Positions 37,399 through 49,500 of a stretch of DNA of 64,000 bases are shown piece by piece. This DNA comes from Anisakis pegreffii (Eukaryota; Nematoda; Chromadorea; Rhabditida; Anisakidae), in contig JAPYMA010001154.1 in assembly GCA_035041965.1 (NCBI GenBank), positions 115,621 through 179,620 on the forward strand, given 5' to 3'. Position 1 is the stretch's first letter; the number at the start of each line of letters is the position of its first letter. The notes under the pieces are model-generated. The model did no database searches. It had not been told where the DNA came from and saw only the letters and a list, made by a program, of their open reading frames with translations. Made by a program: the position numbers and the translations under genes.

Positions 37399-39278
37399 GT
37401 ATTCGCTTCGTCTGACCCATCAAACATATGCTTCTGCGAATGGGCCCTTCAAAGGAGCAAATGGCAACTGAATTTGGGTATCACCCAAAGAAGTGTAGCA
37501 ATTGAATTCTCTATTCAATGCCCTTTTTCGTTCAGTTTTGTTTATGTCCTTTCACATAATTTACGAGAACTGATCGATTTGTTGTTGCGAAGTTTTCGTT
37601 TGTGCGTAATATATTCTGCAAATCACTGTCTTTGTTGTGTACACAACAACACCAAATACATATGCAATGAGTAAATCTGAGGGGATTATCATTCCTGAGT
37701 AAGTACATATGTCTGGTAGAAGACAGAGCTCAAAAGTTGCCGTGATAGCCCTTCGGAGCATTCACTCACTGACCACTGAGAAATGGTAATACTGAAGCTG
37801 CTCTACATCCTTCATCTAGCTCATTTTTAAAAGCAATTGAAGCGAAAGCACTTTGAAGTAGTACTATCAACAAGAAGATACTGCCATATTAAGAGTACGG
37901 CCACTTAAAATTCCCACTGCTTCATAGTTCAACGACTACTTCGAATTTATGTTCTCTTGAGTTGCATTCTAGGTGAACTTAGTGATAATGATGAAACATT
38001 ATGTGCGCGCTCGTATGAATCCTCAAAAGTGGGATCTAAGGCAAATAATCGGTGCTTTCCTCCTAATGTGAAGCACTCGAAAATGATATTCAAATCGTGA
38101 CATCGAAACAACATTCGAATCTAATAATTTGGTGGACGCTGAGTAATCGATATCTTCTTTGGAATAATCTAAGGCGCATGCAAAGCGGAAGATTTAGAAT
38201 TCTTGACTAAATATCGACGAACTAGGCATGAAAAGATAGGCTGGAAATTTTAAATCGCGGGACGTTAACATCGCCATCATCTTATAATTTCATCCAATAA
38301 ATATGATGATCTGCTGAGCATTAGGTATTACAGAATATTCCGTAACCACAACCGTAATAAAACAAATCGTGATGTTTAAACTGTTACATCTAGGTTGCTC
38401 TAAGAAAAACTTTGCTTACGCAATAATGAAATTGTGGTTCGCAACCTCTTATAATGTCATATTTACAAACTTCCAGAGACATGGAATGTTGAAAACGAAG
38501 TCAGTTTTATAATTCAGATTTCCAGCGAAATACGACATACAGTTGGAACGGTTTGGACACATCATCCAGTGATATACAAATCGTTCTTGAAGAATTAATG
38601 CTGGCTGACAAAAATCTTATTATTGGCAAGACTGTGCTGATTATTGCAGGAAACCTTGGTAGCATGTCAAGAAGTGAATTAGTGAGGTTGATGCAGTTTA
38701 TCATATGCAATTAGACGAATCTGTTGCAATAAAGAAATATTGATTGAATCATCGTCATACAAAAAAGTGAAACTAGTTCAGATGGAAAGTCGGTACTGCA
38801 AAATTCGATTTTGTTTTATGATGCCTACATGTAAGTCCAGATTAACTAATACTTATTCGTAAGCCACCTAGCAGCTGATAATTTCGTTCATTCCCCCACA
38901 CGTTTTCACCTTCTGTGTCTGTGTGATTCTGTCTGGCTGCCGGTATCATCAGCACCAATAGCTACTTCTGTCTGCGTGCTTTGGGTGTTTTGTATGGACA
39001 TTTGGGCGTTCTATCATGATCCGATTGGCAATTTTTTGATCTTTATCTGCCCTTCGGCTTCACAATCAACACCTCACAGAACCATGTTCTGATTTTTCGC
39101 CCCTCCTCCTTTGCTTACCATACAGAAAATTAACCAAGAACACAGTTTCATTCATTCAGTTTGCGTACTTCCTGCATGCTTCAGTCGCCCTTCACTCGAT
39201 CTGCGAACTATCTCGTTTTCCCTACGGGCGTTTCTACGTAATTTGAATGCTACTGACTTTCGATCGTACGTCTTTCAG
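37399..39278. other. Intergenic
   Basis: No supported gene. A T- and C-rich tract at about 38890-39110 precedes cystatin copy 4. A splice acceptor (gtctttcag) ends at 39278. Confidence 0.5.
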
Positions 39279-39307
39279 GAGTACAGTAAAAGAATACATC
39301 CGGCCTA

Positions 39308-40381
39308 ATGCAAGTTGGCAGCGTTGTTGCGATCTTCCTTTGTGCTTTGGCACTAATTGTATCAAGTCAGCCATGGGACGGCCGTTACAAGAAGCTTGAT
39401 GTGAATGATGAGAAAATAAAGGTTGGATTTGCAGCCAGTAAATATATTACGTTTTGCAAGCCATTGGCTCATGCTCAGAAATATCCAACTCAATTCCAAT
39501 GGTGGGTTTGTCCGTGCCCGTCATCACTGAACCATTGTAACTGCTTGTAGGAGTTGGCGAATAAGGCAGTGGAGAAAAGCAATGAAAAATCACAATTCCC
39601 GTCTTGGCATGCTCTCAAAGAGATCGTTAGTGCGAAAGTGCAAGTCGGTGGTACGCAAAATACCGTACTGGAGCTGAATCTTCATCCAACGAATTGTAAG
39701 AATGAGGTGAGCGCCTTCGAAGCTGTTTCTTTGTCAATATACTGTAATTGAGATTGCTCCAGGATTCAAGCGTTCACTTCAGCAGTTCTCCACGGCCATT
39801 CATATCGCATAAATCAATATTTTTTCCATGCGTTTACTGATATTATTTGACGTTTAAATCTAGAAGCTGCTCCATTGCATGGCGTTTTTTCGCCTTCATC
39901 GGAATCGAGAATGTGAGAATCTAGAAGCAGGAAGATTGATATAGTCACAACGCGGCACTGATGCCGTATTTATCAATTTCAGGTGCCAAAACCGAAAACG
40001 GAATGTGAGATGATGAAGAATACAATAGGACAGGTCAGTTGTACTCCGTGAATTTCATAGTCATCTGTCAAAGCGTTTTCCTCCTGCAGAGCTTATGCAA
40101 TAGCCCGTGATGGAAGAATTTTCAGCCGAGTTGAAGCGCTCAAAGATGCATGTGTGCTTTTCTCTCATGTTTTCTCATGTGTAGTTGAATATTGATTCGA
40201 TTTGCAAAGTTCTAAATGCTTGATATATTCCATTTCGCTGAGTCAGTTAACCAAACACTTGTTATAGTTGTGCATGGTTTCGATTCCCCAATCGCAGGAT
40301 GAGATCAGGGTCGTAGGATGCGTTCCAGAAAATGCAGTCGAGCTGCTGAAGAAAAAGGTCGAGGCAAAGACGAAACAATAA
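39308..40381 (+). CDS. Secreted single-domain cystatin-like protein (copy 4)
   Basis: Exons 39308-39421, 39551-39706, 39983-40033 and 40298-40381 give 134 residues. The signal peptide is about residues 1-20 (SVVAIFLCALALIVSS). The start of the domain, VNDEKIK-ELANKAVEKSN, matches the VNDPxxQ-xLAxxA pattern of its neighbours. The loop reads VQVGG, close to but not QxVxG. Cysteines are present in TNCKNE, TECEM and VVGCVP, but the third conserved cysteine is missing, so one disulfide cannot form in this model. An unseen small exon between 40034 and 40297 is the alternative. The C-terminus is Lys-rich. AATAAA is at 40531. Confidence 0.78.
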
Positions 40382-42135
40382 ATCACTTATCGACTGCACT
40401 TATCATTAGTGGAACTAAATTACAATTACATTTCTAGCTAGCTTTGTGCGATTCGTACTTATGCCATTGTTGTTTCATGTTACCGTGCATGCCAAAACAT
40501 TATAAATAATCAGGGAATACGTATGCCCGGAATAAATTTGTGACTATTGTGAAATTACGCACTTACGAGCATGTAAAAAACTGTGCAATTCGTTTGCAGC
40601 GATATCCAGTTTGGATACGGTATCTCTGATGTGCCGTCCTATATCATGGTGGTCTCCGTCCACCACTCACACTTCCACGCACTGTTCCGTGCTGTCTTTC
40701 TCCACCGTCCGTTTTTATGCTACTTTGGTATAGGGTTTTTTCCGATCCGAATTATTTTCTTCTTATATTGGAGCTACTTCATAAAGCGGTATCCACAAAC
40801 ACCATCTATGAGATTTCTTTTGGGTGGACTTGAAAGTGCTCTTTTGATGCGTTTTTCCTTTGCTGCATCAACCATAGGTTCTCATGGAAATCTAGTGGTC
40901 AGTGTGTGGATTGGCATAACGCAGATTCTCAAAATTATTCAGTCTAATCGTTATGGACTACACCGTTCTCATTCAAGAGTCTCATCTCAGATTGGTTTCT
41001 CCTTTTTCTTTCTCATAGCGTTCCAGAAACTCTACTGAAATGTCTTCACAGAGCACAGAAATGAAGAATAAGTGACCTGAAAGCATTGCGTTTCATAAGA
41101 ATGAAGAAGCGGTAAATCAGCGAACGGAGTGTCCCATTCATACGTTTTGCTAATTTCTTTGTACTTATATCTGATCCTTTACGAAGAAAATTCTATTTTT
41201 CCAAAATGTATCGTTTTGATCTGTCAAGGTTGCGAAAACGAATCTGAGATGATTAGTGAATGAGTTGCCTAACAACCAATTAAGTTCAAAAACTAGAACA
41301 TGACGTCGTTACAGAAGTTTCGAAGTAACATTATATCCAATCTCATAAGACGTTCGTAAACTGCGTTTTGGTTTGCTCAAGCCAATGACTGGACAGAATG
41401 TCCCACAGTTTTGTTAATGTAACAATTCCTTGAAGTGTTGATGCAATACTTGCTTATATTAATTAGATATTTTCAAAGCATGAAACAGTTCTTATCGAAA
41501 TTAGGAGTTGCCTATATGACAATGATAATTAAGCTGGTAGTTCAAAGAAATCTTGTTCGATGGATATATTGCTATCAATATGCAAATGAAAGCAGTTGAA
41601 ACTGGAATGAGTCGTCTGTGCGCTTATGAGAACGATCGCGTTGCAAGTACAAACAGGTAATCTTGCGGAAGGAATTTTTGACGCTCATCAAAGTGAACTG
41701 GTTGCGACCATTGAGTCCGGACGGCTTTTTCGTATGCATAGTAAGGAATGGAACGCAAATAATCAATGCACAAGTTTGACATTGAGGGAAATGAAAACAT
41801 ATCACTCATGTAATCTCGGTTTCCAACTCAAAACTGTAAACATTCAAAATACGAATCATTGACTCTTAATAACTATGCATTTTCGTCGGAGCGATTGGAT
41901 TTGTCCTCGAAACTAACATCTTGTGCTAAAACGGCAGTCGTACAAAGGCTTCACTCAAAAGATTCTCTCGAAGAGTCCGCTGAAACGTCAGAGTGCTTGT
42001 GAGAAATATTCTGTGCACGTTTGCGATATAAGTTCATCCTTGCAAATATAAGTTCATGTAACGCTCGTATGTAATGTCGATTCATCCATTTGATCGAGTG
42101 AGTCGATCATTTGAAAGGTATCAGTCAAATTCCAG
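40382..42135. other. Intergenic
   Basis: AATAAA at 40531-40536 fits cystatin copy 4. A 151-codon plus frame (40583-41038) opens with TTG, is rich in Phe and Ile, and has no family features. I do not call it a gene. Confidence 0.45.
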
Positions 42136-42151
42136 CGCAAAAGCCGATATA

Positions 42152-43335
42152 ATGCACCCATACGAACTGAGTGTACTGATTTTATGCTTGATAAGCATAA
42201 GAAAGATACAAGGTGATGCCGAAGATGGACGCAAGAATGAAGATGTTAATGATCCAATCATACAGGTAAAAGTGTTCATTTCTATAAAGATGCGGAGATA
42301 CAAACGAGCACAGAGAGAAACTTTTGAAATTCGTTAGCATGCGCTAAAATGCTTAGAAATATTCGTTTTAACAGTGAAAAGATCCTTTGAAGACGTTAGC
42401 TGACCGGGCGATCGATCAAATCAACAAAGAATCGAAAGGTGACTACCGATCGGAACTGATAAAAATTGTCAGTGCTAAAACTCAAACAATCAACGGCAAA
42501 ACAACTACACTCCTGTTGCTCACTCAACGTAACTACTGTCCTGTTTCTGTAAGTCGCCACGCCTTGCAATTTTCAGGAACATAAGCGATTGCAATTTGGA
42601 AAGAAAATGACCTAAACAAGCAAATGCGCTAATTACGGACTGGGAATTACCTAAATGCGAGATTTGATGCCTCGGAGTTCTTCAGTTTGCAAATTTCAAC
42701 TGAATGCTTCGAAAAAAATAGTTGGAATTCACAGCAAGCGTCTAATTTGCGCCTGTATATTTGAAAAGATTGGTCTATTGAGGCGCCTTACTTTGTAATT
42801 GTTGGTAATTTTTGGTAATCAAATGAACTTGAATTTGTATGTATCATATATATTGTCGTATGTATCATATATATTGGAGTCATGCCTAATTCAACTGTCC
42901 AATTGCAGAAGTCAGGGAGACGGAAGTGCTTCACTCTGCCAACCGCATTTCAGAGGGTTAGTTTTCTGCAGTCCGTAGATCCTCGATTTTTTAATCAGCT
43001 TTCAGTAAGATAGGCAACAATTTCAAGATGTTCGACTGCTCAGCTACACATCAGTCATATTAACAGCCACAATGCTGTACCAAGCTGAAGTTTTGACGAC
43101 ACCGGTCGAGCAAGTCATGAAATCCGGACGCTACTATCAACATTGTTCGTTCTGAAAAAAATGTCAATCCAAAAGAAACATATTTCAGATTTATGAAATT
43201 GCAGTCGAGTACGCACCGATGCAGACATCGCAAACGCCTCAAATGATCAGCTCGCATAAGCCTCCAGTGATCAAAGTAGTGAGATGGATTCCATCAAATG
43301 GCGGAAGCGTCTCGAAAAGCAAATGTGGCAAATAA
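42152..43335 (+). CDS. Secreted single-domain cystatin-like protein (copy 5)
   Basis: Exons 42152-42265, 42393-42548, 42909-42956 and 43189-43335 give 154 residues. The signal peptide is about residues 1-21 (ELSVLILCLISIRKIQG). The domain begins VNDPIIQ and continues TLADRAIDQIN across the first intron. I chose the acceptor ending at 42392 because the one ending at 42374 would bring a TGA into frame. The loop reads QTING. Cysteines are in NYCPVS, RKCFT and SKCGK, and the third is replaced by Tyr (EIAVEY). The C-terminal exon is longer than in the paralogues. An acceptor (attccag) ends at 42135. Confidence 0.78.
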
Positions 43336-44523
43336 GTTCAGTTCAAGGGCAGGAGAGAGACCGACCTATTTTTGCGGGATAGGAAACATGCAGACTTTAT
43401 TTCGCAGCTAATTAGTATCGCAGTCATTCAGACCTTGCATTCAACTATGTAATGTCATATGAGAAGTTTGATGGAGAGGCACTTGATTTTCCTGAATCCT
43501 TTCGCAAAGGATTGATGTAGGAGAAGTGAGAAGCAAGATTGCATATTACTCCTCATGTTCTGATGTATTTGTTCGCAGTCAACTAATGCACATTTGATGA
43601 CCATTTTGTCATAATTTTTGAAATATAATAAGCAGGAAACAGTCAAATTTGAGATGATTGGATCATTGGGGCCATGGAAAATCGGTTACCCTTCCATTAA
43701 ACTTCATACTCTCCATGAATTGAGTAATTTTCATGGATTCGCCACGTCTTTCTAAAAATGTGTTCAATAAATGCATCTTTGTGAACATATATGTGCTGAA
43801 TTTAGCCGCAAAACATCATGAATCAAATAATGAGATCAGTAACTGAGTTAAAACAGATCACATTGATCAGTTTATATAATAATCGTGCTGAATTTATAGT
43901 TCATTCGAATTCAGACTCATCTACGATCCAAATGAACCAAACGTTAATAGTCCAAAATTCATCGTCATTTCACAGTTTAGCAATCCTTTATGAAAGCATT
44001 TAGAACCTGCAAAGGTATCATGCACGAGGTTAACGTTAGACATGAATTCATGATTACGTTAAAATAAGTGGCTGGAGAAATTGATTCGTTGTCGATTTGG
44101 TCTCGTGTCAAATTCAGCTTTTTTGTAAGCTGTTCAAATATGCAGTGGGATGCAGGATTTTTGTTTACGCAGTGAATGTCAATTCAATCTGCCCATTATA
44201 AGTATGATGATAGCTGCCATATCACAAAATTCGCTCATCAGTTGATTTCCACGGCTACACTGGGTCTGATTTTCCGATCCAGAATCCACTTGAGCATATT
44301 CCTTCCCTATTGAGCATATTCCCAGCCATCCAAATGGCATGAAGTGACATTGCTATTCATTCGAACGCTCATCTATGATGCTCCTGTCGACAGGATGTTC
44401 CATTACAACGAAATTAACCATACGTTTTCTATCACACTATGTAAAAGTCACCCTTGAATAACCTCTACTAACTCTGCTAATATATTCTGGCAATTTCCAC
44501 ATACTTTCGAAATATTTTTTTAG
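43336..44523. other. Intergenic
   Basis: A candidate AATAAA is at 43766. No supported gene. A strong acceptor (attttttttag) ends at 44523, six bases before the next ATG. Confidence 0.5.
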
Positions 44524-44529
44524 TGACAC

Positions 44530-45366
44530 ATGCATCCATTCAACTTAGCTGCAGCTGCTTTTTGCTGTACCATTCTCAGAGAATCTTTAGCTGCCGGAAC
44601 GCGCATTCGCAACGTAAACGATCCAGAAATCCAGGCTAGTTTCATTTTAAGCAAGAAGCTATTTAATCAGTCCTGAAGCGATACTGAGAGATGAGGCCAC
44701 CAGCAATGCCACTTCTTCCAGCATTTGGCAAAGGAAGCGATCAAACAAATCAATGCTCAGTCGCTCGAGAAAAACTGGCAAGGAATGGTGAGAGTTATCA
44801 GCGCAAGGACAGAGCAAACTGAAATGAGTAAAGTCAGACTCAGCATTTTGACGCAACTCACTGATTGCAACAAACATGTAGGTTACCACAAGTAAACTTC
44901 CTCAATGAACAAAAAGAGGTGAAAACATATAAGGCAGCGCATTCAATACCCAGCTACAGCGTACATTTTCAGGTACCGGACACGAGCGAGTGTAAGTTCA
45001 AATCAGACGCACCAGAGAAGGTTTCTTCATGTTGTTTCAAAGCATCAATCATCATAGGAGCAGAGTTCCTGTGTCTCATACCACCCAGTTTGATCATACT
45101 CCTATTATTCCGATAGACTGCTAAGTCCTGAGCTTAGTTCTAGTCATTAATCCTTTCTCATTGTGACTGCAAGATGAACAAGGCGTCTAAAAGGAAAAAT
45201 TTAAATTTAAATTCGGTTCGGCTACCGATAGCTGATTTCAAGTACGAAAAAGTTCTTTGAACACTGCTTTCACTTTCAGATATGCACTGTTTCAATCGCC
45301 AACGAATCTCCGCAAAACACTGGCACCATTGAAGTCCATTTATGTTTACCAGTGATATCCGAGTGA
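44530..45366 (+). CDS. Secreted single-domain cystatin-like protein (copy 6)
   Basis: Exons 44530-44634, 44722-44877, 44973-45020 and 45280-45366 encode 131 residues. The N-terminus (FNLAAAAFCCTIL) is a plausible signal peptide, followed by RNVNDPEIQ and HLAKEAIKQIN. The four cysteines are in TDCNKH, SECKF, ICTVS and HLCLP. The loop reads QTEMSK, with no trace of QxVxG. The first intron must start with GC (gctagt) to join the NDPEIQ block to exon 2, so it is either a GC-AG intron or a donor mutated from GT. AATAAA is at 45552. This is the last cystatin before the strand switch. Confidence 0.78.
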
Positions 45367-46521
45367 ATTTCCAAAACACACGAATATAAAAAATGGTAGT
45401 TGCTGAAATGGTTTAGCAAAATCAATTCATGGAGATATTTGATGATTTCAATTCATTCCATGCATCATTTATTTTGCATTCTGTTCAGCATTGAGAACAT
45501 TTATGAATTTACAATTGAATAATAATCAGCTTCCATCATTCGAGCACCATGAATAAAATTCCTAACTGAATAAAAATTTTTCAAATCAGCTTTCATTTGA
45601 ACAGCGTGTGAGAGAACCATTAAGTGAAAAGTAAATCAGCTGCGCCATCTGGCAGAAGGTGAACTGCTCTGTTGTTTGGAAGCTAGAGAAGTACCATATG
45701 ACTCACCGACCTTCTATGTTTATCCAATATTACAATTCATGGAATTGTTTATTCAGCCATCAAAAACTCATTGGTATACCACCATTAAATGAATTTTCAA
45801 AATCTTTTCAGGTGTTCTGTAATTGCTCTCATCTCTCCCGTACAGTGAACGTGTTCTCCTTATTTCATTCTCTGCTCTATTACTCACACAAATCTAATTT
45901 TCAACATTTTCCACACCCTAATCGGTCACTTGTTCCTGTTTTTACGGTTAAAGAATTCTTCAATTAGGTTTCGTCAATCGACGGAACATCCTTTCTGCAT
46001 TGCTCTCACTTTTCTCACACACATAAGTTCTCCTAAACCGGCTAATCGCAGGTAGCTGCAAATACTTAACGACAGTCGCACAATGGTGAACACCATCATA
46101 TTTCCATCATCAGACTTTCAGTGGCTGACAATTAAAGAAAGTTCGAATTTTCGAACTTATATGCACTGGCCTGTTGCCCGTTGTTATGCTGTATGTGATC
46201 GTTTAGCAGTAGAATAACTATTTCCATTGAACCTATGTATGCTGCCGGTGTCAACGTGATGCTTGCTAAGGTGTGGCATTTCCCAGTTCAGATCAGCAAT
46301 CCTGCTGTCGATGGAACGCTCAGAAAGAGTCGTGAAGCATTCGGTTGTTTTAATAAATAAGCAAATAGTTCCAGCAAGGACATGACTTCGATGAAATATG
46401 ACCTTTGCAGAATAATTCCATTGGACAACAAATGAATACGTGAATAGAACATTACATGTAGTGGAAAGCAATGAAATTATCGCTGAGTAGTATCACTTAT
46501 GCAATTGCCTTCTGGTCATCC
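45367..46521. other. Convergent intergenic region
   Basis: Lies between the plus-strand cystatin cluster and the 3' end of the minus-strand acyltransferase gene. AATAAA at 45552-45557 serves the cystatin side. No gene seen. Confidence 0.5.
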
Positions 46522-49500
46522 TCAGCTCCAGTCACCATCCGCAGGTGTAGCGACAAAATCTCGACGCTCTTTCCGTCTCCTATGAGCCTCTCTCATCGAG
46601 CCTTTATTATCATCGTTGCCTGTCGCCTGATTTTGCAAGCCCTTTGCCACATTCAACACTTCGGCTTGTTCAGTCTGTTCCTTTCTATCAGAGCTAATCC
46701 CATTTTGTTGCGTTTCGCCCACAGGTTGAGGTTTATAACTTTTATATTCGTTGCGTTTGAACAGTTTGTAAAGGGCCCTTTTCGCTTGTGTCAATTCCCA
46801 TGCTGGTTGCTCGGGTGGTACACTCACAGGTGGTTCAGGAGGTGCATGACTTGGCGGTCGCGGTAAAACGTGACCGCAGCCAGTCATTATTTCTGTGTTT
46901 TCGGAATCTTGTGACGTAGCTGACTCCGCTCGTCTACATCGTAAACCACCAAGAAATAGCATTTCAACTCTTCTCGTCGATATCTCGAAGAGAGCACTCC
47001 AGAAAATCGCGAAGAAATATGTGAGCATTGCAGCTGGAAGTACTATCGAAACAAACTGAAACATTTGTCAGTAGTTGTGCAATGCCTCGTAATAACCCTA
47101 ACATTCATGAATAGGCTTAAGGTATTCCTCATCTGCATCCCTTATGTCCCGACAGCTTCATGAATCTCTCATCTGAATGACCCTACGCATTCGATTTCAC
47201 CTGAACTAAGATCGATAGGGACACGCTTGTTTTATTGGAGGTTTTACATACTGTTTAGCGCAGAGGATAATCGAAAACTGTGACACTGTTTCAATAATAA
47301 AAGAAGTGAACGTTCAAAGTGCGATTGTAAATTTCATTTGACTGTTCATGACAAATTGATTGTTAGGAATTGTCGCAATTCAGTAACAACTCACAGATTT
47401 CGGACTTCCCTAAGCTCCTTATTAATAAATTCTGGTGGTAAAGTATGGAGAAACTTACAATGAATGAGAAGTTTGTGTATGTTAATGGTACATTGCGCAT
47501 CCCAACAACATAATGCACGATGCACTGATGTAGCAGGTATGAACAATATGTAAGACGACTGCATGGAATCCATACTGACCATGACATGAACTGACTGATT
47601 GGACCTGCATATCAAACAGTCGCGAAGTATGCGACCAGACACAGGTTATCAATGAACAGTTATGAATAGAAATGCAACTCCTTTTTTGTACCATGATTAT
47701 ATGGAATAAATACAAGTGCAATTTTTTGCTTCAGTTTTCCGGCAGATCTGAGCAAACATATCAAGATACTGGAACGAAAATGATCCTACCAACCTCCATA
47801 ACCGTAAAAGCACGCAACCGTAACATAGGACAGTGCAAGTCCCCACGCGATCTTACTAAACGCTGAATAGAAAGCTCGCTCAGTTAGGCTCAGCAGTTTA
47901 CCATCAGTCCAGTCTTTCAGACTTACCATAAGATACGCTCCGATTGCAAGCGATATTATCCACAAGACAATATTTACTACCTGCAATTACTTAATTTTAT
48001 ATTTAAAGAACCAATATGTGAAACAAAGTGATACTCATCATGTCGACTCATGATAAATGCTAACTGGCTCCACGAATTTTCGGAATTTCATAGAATGGGC
48101 ATTTCTCGACTGCGCGACCTGCTAAAATCAATGATTCACGAGCTGGGTTATCGAAAAAAACCCTGTTAAATTTGGTGATTTCAACAAATTGCGATGCAAA
48201 CCCAGAATTTTCTCACTAACCTTGTTAATGTGCAACCTTTTCTTTGTTTGCAATAAGTAACCAATTAGCATTCCAGTTATATATATCTGGCAGTGAATCC
48301 AAGGAGCATCTGCGATCAAAAGAGTATATTGCCTAAAATCCAACTTGCGTTCATTTGCGCGCATAAATGAAAAGTTATCAGTCGGAATTTCTATCAGCAA
48401 AATATTTGAGAAATATCATCGAACTCAAATCAGCACCCACTTGTAGTTTTTCATGCGTGGATCCATTACTCCAAGAGGGTAGGGAGACGGCGGAAGATAC
48501 AGTGCGTAAACTGTTGCCATATTGGCTGCAACTGAAGCACACAATATCACTCCCGCAACAATAAAGCCAATAATGGGTTTTATCGCCAAAGGAACGAGTA
48601 ATACTGGTGCAAATATGTACATTTGCAAATCAGTTGCCAAATACCACGAAATCGAATAACACTGAAATCGAAAACGACCCGCTATCGCTTTTCAAATTAT
48701 GGTTTTAAAAATTACTTCAACTTACTTCAAAGTTCTAATACTTTTAAATTACCTCAAACTTCTAATCGAAACAAAAGAAATATGCCTCGTGAAATGTCAT
48801 AGAAAGCAAAACTACAAAACTGAGCAATAAGGGACGAGCGACCCGTCAAAATAACTGCGTCGATTATGTAGTGAAGCCAGATTTCATCACAATAACTGGA
48901 TTTTATTCAGTATATCTTCCAGACTATTTGTGCTTCATTCTGATGATAAAATACAGTGAAACGTCGGATCAAAATTGAAGAAAAGGCACCTGATTTCCAT
49001 AATCGATATAATTGTTCAGATACAAAAAATTGATCCACCAGTTCTTTTCACACGAATCGTGCAATGGTGACAGAACATTCGGCATATTCTTGGTGAACGT
49101 TAGAAATACAAACGAGTAGAATGCTATCATTAGATAATACGGGGGAGTTAGCCTACAATCAGAATTTCTTTCTGAACAAAACACAGGATGCCGAAAGACT
49201 GAATTTACAGTCAAGGAGAATGTCCCTGATTATTTTCAAGGAAACGCAAGTGTAATTGAGTTAATGTGACCGAACAAACCTAATGTATCGATGCACGTAA
49301 AACATTATCCAGGCAATTCGTGACATTTGCTGCTTTTCATTTCGATTGTACTCTCTGAACCATACAAAAGATGCTAATAATCCGGATAGAAAGAAAAATG
49401 TATCAACACCAAAATATGCATTGATCAGGATTTGCGTTGAGCGATCTTGCAAAGTTTTAAACTCTTCCAATGAATTTGCTGTAATACAGATAAAACTTGA

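Noticed and set aside
40583..41038. 151-codon plus-strand frame between cystatin copies 4 and 5
   Set aside because: Starts at TTG, is dominated by Phe/Ile/Ser, and has no motif or paralogue in the cluster.
46471..46866. 131-codon plus-strand frame
   Set aside because: It is the antisense shadow of the last exon of the acyltransferase gene (minus, 46522-47055).
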